DNA from: Mucilaginibacter celer
Lineage (GTDB): Bacteria > Bacteroidota > Bacteroidia > Sphingobacteriales > Sphingobacteriaceae
Assembly (NCBI RefSeq): GCF_003576455.2
Contig: NZ_CP032869.1
Span: 3,224,001-3,288,000 of the forward strand
Length of the DNA: 64,000 bases
Direction: 5' to 3'
Shown piece after piece: positions 62,602 through 64,000 of this stretch (position 1 is the stretch's first letter; each line of letters starts with the position of its first letter). The notes below the pieces were generated by a model, which saw only the letters and a program-made list of their open reading frames with translations, did not search any database and was not told the DNA's origin. A program made the position numbers and the translations under genes.

Positions 62602-63459
62602 GTGGAGAACAAGAATTACGAAGAATTAACAGCAACGGCGCTTAAAGTAAGGGAGCATATTATCCGCATGTCTACCGATGGCGGTTGCTTTACGGGCGCA
62701 TCACTCTCGGCGGTAGACCTGATTGTGTACCTGTACAGCAGTTTTTTAAACATCAACAAGGATAACCTGAACGATCCCGATCGCGATTATCTTTTCCTAT
62801 CAAAAGGCCACGATGTACCTGCCCTGTACGGCACTTTTGCCGAACTGGGATTACTGGAAAAAGATCGCCTTAAAAATCATCTGTTATTGAACGACCATAT
62901 CTACTGGCACCCCAATACCAAAATTCCGGGTATCGAATTTCATTCAGGCTCATTAGGCCATTTACCATCGGTAGCTTTAGGTGTTGCTTTGGATTTGAAG
63001 ATCAGCGGAAGCACCAACAAGGTGATCTGCATTTTGGGTGATGGCGAGTTGAACGAAGGTACCTGCTGGGAAGCTGTATTGGTGGCTAATGCTTACAAGC
63101 TTGATAACCTGATCTTTATTGTTGACAGGAACCAGTTCCAGGCCAATATGCGTACTGAAGAACTGATTCCGCTGGAGCCGCTTGCTGATAAATTCGCCGC
63201 TTTTGGAGCAGCGGTTAAACGTATTAACGGGCACAGCTTCGCCGAATTGGACGAAGCGCTAAACGCCTACCCTTTCCAAACCGACAAACTGAATGTACTC
63301 ATTGCCGATACCATACGCGGTAAAGGCCTGCCAAGCATCCAGGAGCGTGCCGACAGGTGGTTCTGCAATTTCAACGCAGGTGAAGTTGAGCAGCTTTTGC
63401 TCGAACTGCACGGCGAACACAACACAACATTAACATCCGAAACTTTAGTGGTGAGATAA
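62602..63459 (+). CDS. Transketolase, N-terminal subunit
   Basis: 285 aa from a GTG start. It carries the thiamine-diphosphate binding half: LSKGHDVPALYGTFAE, EFHSGSLGHLPSVALGVAL, the motif GDGELNEGTCWEA (146-158) and N177 (LIFIVDRNQ), matching GDG-x(26)-N. It pairs with the pyrimidine-binding subunit encoded next, 1 bp downstream of its stop. Split transketolases inside surface-glycan clusters are thought to make specialised ketose sugars rather than serve the pentose phosphate pathway. Confidence 0.92.
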   Translation: MENKNYEELTATALKVREHIIRMSTDGGCFTGASLSAVDLIVYLYSSFLNINKDNLNDPDRDYLFLSKGHDVPALYGTFAELGLLEKDRLKNHLLLNDHIYWHPNTKIPGIEFHSGSLGHLPSVALGVALDLKISGSTNKVICILGDGELNEGTCWEAVLVANAYKLDNLIFIVDRNQFQANMRTEELIPLEPLADKFAAFGAAVKRINGHSFAELDEALNAYPFQTDKLNVLIADTIRGKGLPSIQERADRWFCNFNAGEVEQLLLELHGEHNTTLTSETLVVR

Positions 63460-63460
63460 G

Positions 63461-64000
63461 ATGAGTTACGAAGAACTTTTAACCCAAACAGCCCTTGCCG
63501 ATGAGCAGGTGGTAGTAATGACCGCCGAAAACCGCGCGCTGGTACGCAACCTGCCCGCCAAATTAGGCAAACGTTTTATTGATACCGGCATCACCGAACA
63601 AACCATGGTTGGCGCTGCTGCCGGCCTGGCTTTACGTGGCCGTGTGCCGGTTATACATGCCCTGGCGTCGTTTTTAACCATGCGTGCTTTCGAGTTTGTG
63701 CGTACCGATGTGGGCATTGCCAATCTGCCGGTAAAACTAAGCTCGTTTATCCCCGGCTTTTTATCGGATGGGAACGGCCCTACCCACCAGGCTATCGAGG
63801 ATATTTCGATTATGCGCGGCATCCCTAATGTAACCGTTTTTGCCCCTGCCGATGAGGACGATCTGGTAAAAATGTTGCCGCAGATCTGGGCAAGCAAAAG
63901 CCCTGCCTATACCCGCATCAACACCCGCCAAACAGCTTATAACCACGAGCCATTTGTGATGGGCAAGGCAGAAGTAATAACCGAAGGCACAGATGTAACT
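63461..64000 (+). CDS. Transketolase, C-terminal (pyrimidine-binding) subunit, truncated by the window end
   Basis: 180 codons are visible and the frame continues past the right edge. VVVMTAENRALVRNLPAKLGKRFIDTGITEQTMVGAAAGLALRGRVPVIHALASFLTMRAFEFVR holds the catalytic glutamate context (GITEQ) of the pyrimidine-binding domain. GPTHQAIEDISIMRGIPN is the family-typical THQxxED block. The ATG follows the N-subunit stop by one base, so they are translated together as a two-subunit enzyme. Confidence 0.92.
   Translation, partial: MSYEELLTQTALADEQVVVMTAENRALVRNLPAKLGKRFIDTGITEQTMVGAAAGLALRGRVPVIHALASFLTMRAFEFVRTDVGIANLPVKLSSFIPGFLSDGNGPTHQAIEDISIMRGIPNVTVFAPADEDDLVKMLPQIWASKSPAYTRINTRQTAYNHEPFVMGKAEVITEGTDVT

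Noticed and set aside
1..64000. tRNA, rRNA or other known RNA genes
   Set aside because: I looked for tRNA-like cloverleaf ends and rRNA motifs in the intergenic gaps and saw none. A covariance-model scan would be needed to exclude small RNAs.

Overview
The window is a chromosomal stretch of a Bacteroidota bacterium, most likely of the Sphingobacteriaceae (Mucilaginibacter/Pedobacter type). The evidence is a SusC/SusD pair, two giant adhesins ending in type IX secretion (gliding-motility, CHU_C-type) C-terminal domains, a PorP/SprF protein, an HmuY/TonB haem-uptake pair, DUF2807 and DUF4272 proteins, weak ribosome binding sites and several TTG/GTG starts. I found no rRNA, tRNA, CRISPR array, IS transposase or prophage.

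Layout. 1-9.6 kb: the end of a beta-propeller/outer-membrane-barrel protein, then housekeeping and stress genes (kinase-like phosphotransferase, fasciclin, MsrB, GIY-YIG protein divergent from a LexA/CI-like repressor, LTxxQ protein, bioF-bioD, hydroxyacyl-CoA dehydrogenase). 9.6-18.7 kb: DUF4272 lipoprotein, argS, cupin, a haem/iron locus (TonB receptor and HmuY, divergent from an AraC/PchR-type regulator with a tandem operator), and small DUF proteins. 18.7-28 kb: a four-gene minus-strand operon of tail-collar protein, formyltransferase, 2271-aa adhesin and SprF. 28.4-31.1 kb: lipoprotein, polytopic membrane protein, histidine kinase and response regulator. 31.1-40.6 kb: a nine-gene minus-strand operon, the most unusual part of the window. 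41-48.6 kb: small membrane protein and lipoproteins, a GIN-domain protein and a 1770-aa type-B adhesin. 49-59 kb: metallophosphatase, a SusC-SusD-phosphatase operon and a kinase-like domain fused to a BamA-type barrel. 59-64 kb: small membrane protein, Dps, and the start of a surface-sugar cluster (glycosyltransferase-like, SpsF-like cytidylyltransferase, split transketolase) that runs off the right edge.

The strongest candidate for an undescribed system is 31128-40581. It encodes several soluble beta-rich proteins without signal peptides (two clearly paralogous, all compatible with a TULIP/P47-like lipid-binding fold), an all-trans polyprenyl diphosphate synthase, a protein whose strand pattern resembles ABBA-type prenyltransferases, and an AvrRpt2-like papain-fold cysteine protease with an intact triad. 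My inference is that it makes, attaches and carries an isoprenoid ligand. The TULIP and ABBA fold assignments are by eye and need profile or structure searches. The second candidate is the collar/formyltransferase/adhesin/SprF operon, which would couple a phage-tail-like collar protein and a possible N-formylation enzyme to a type IX secreted adhesin.
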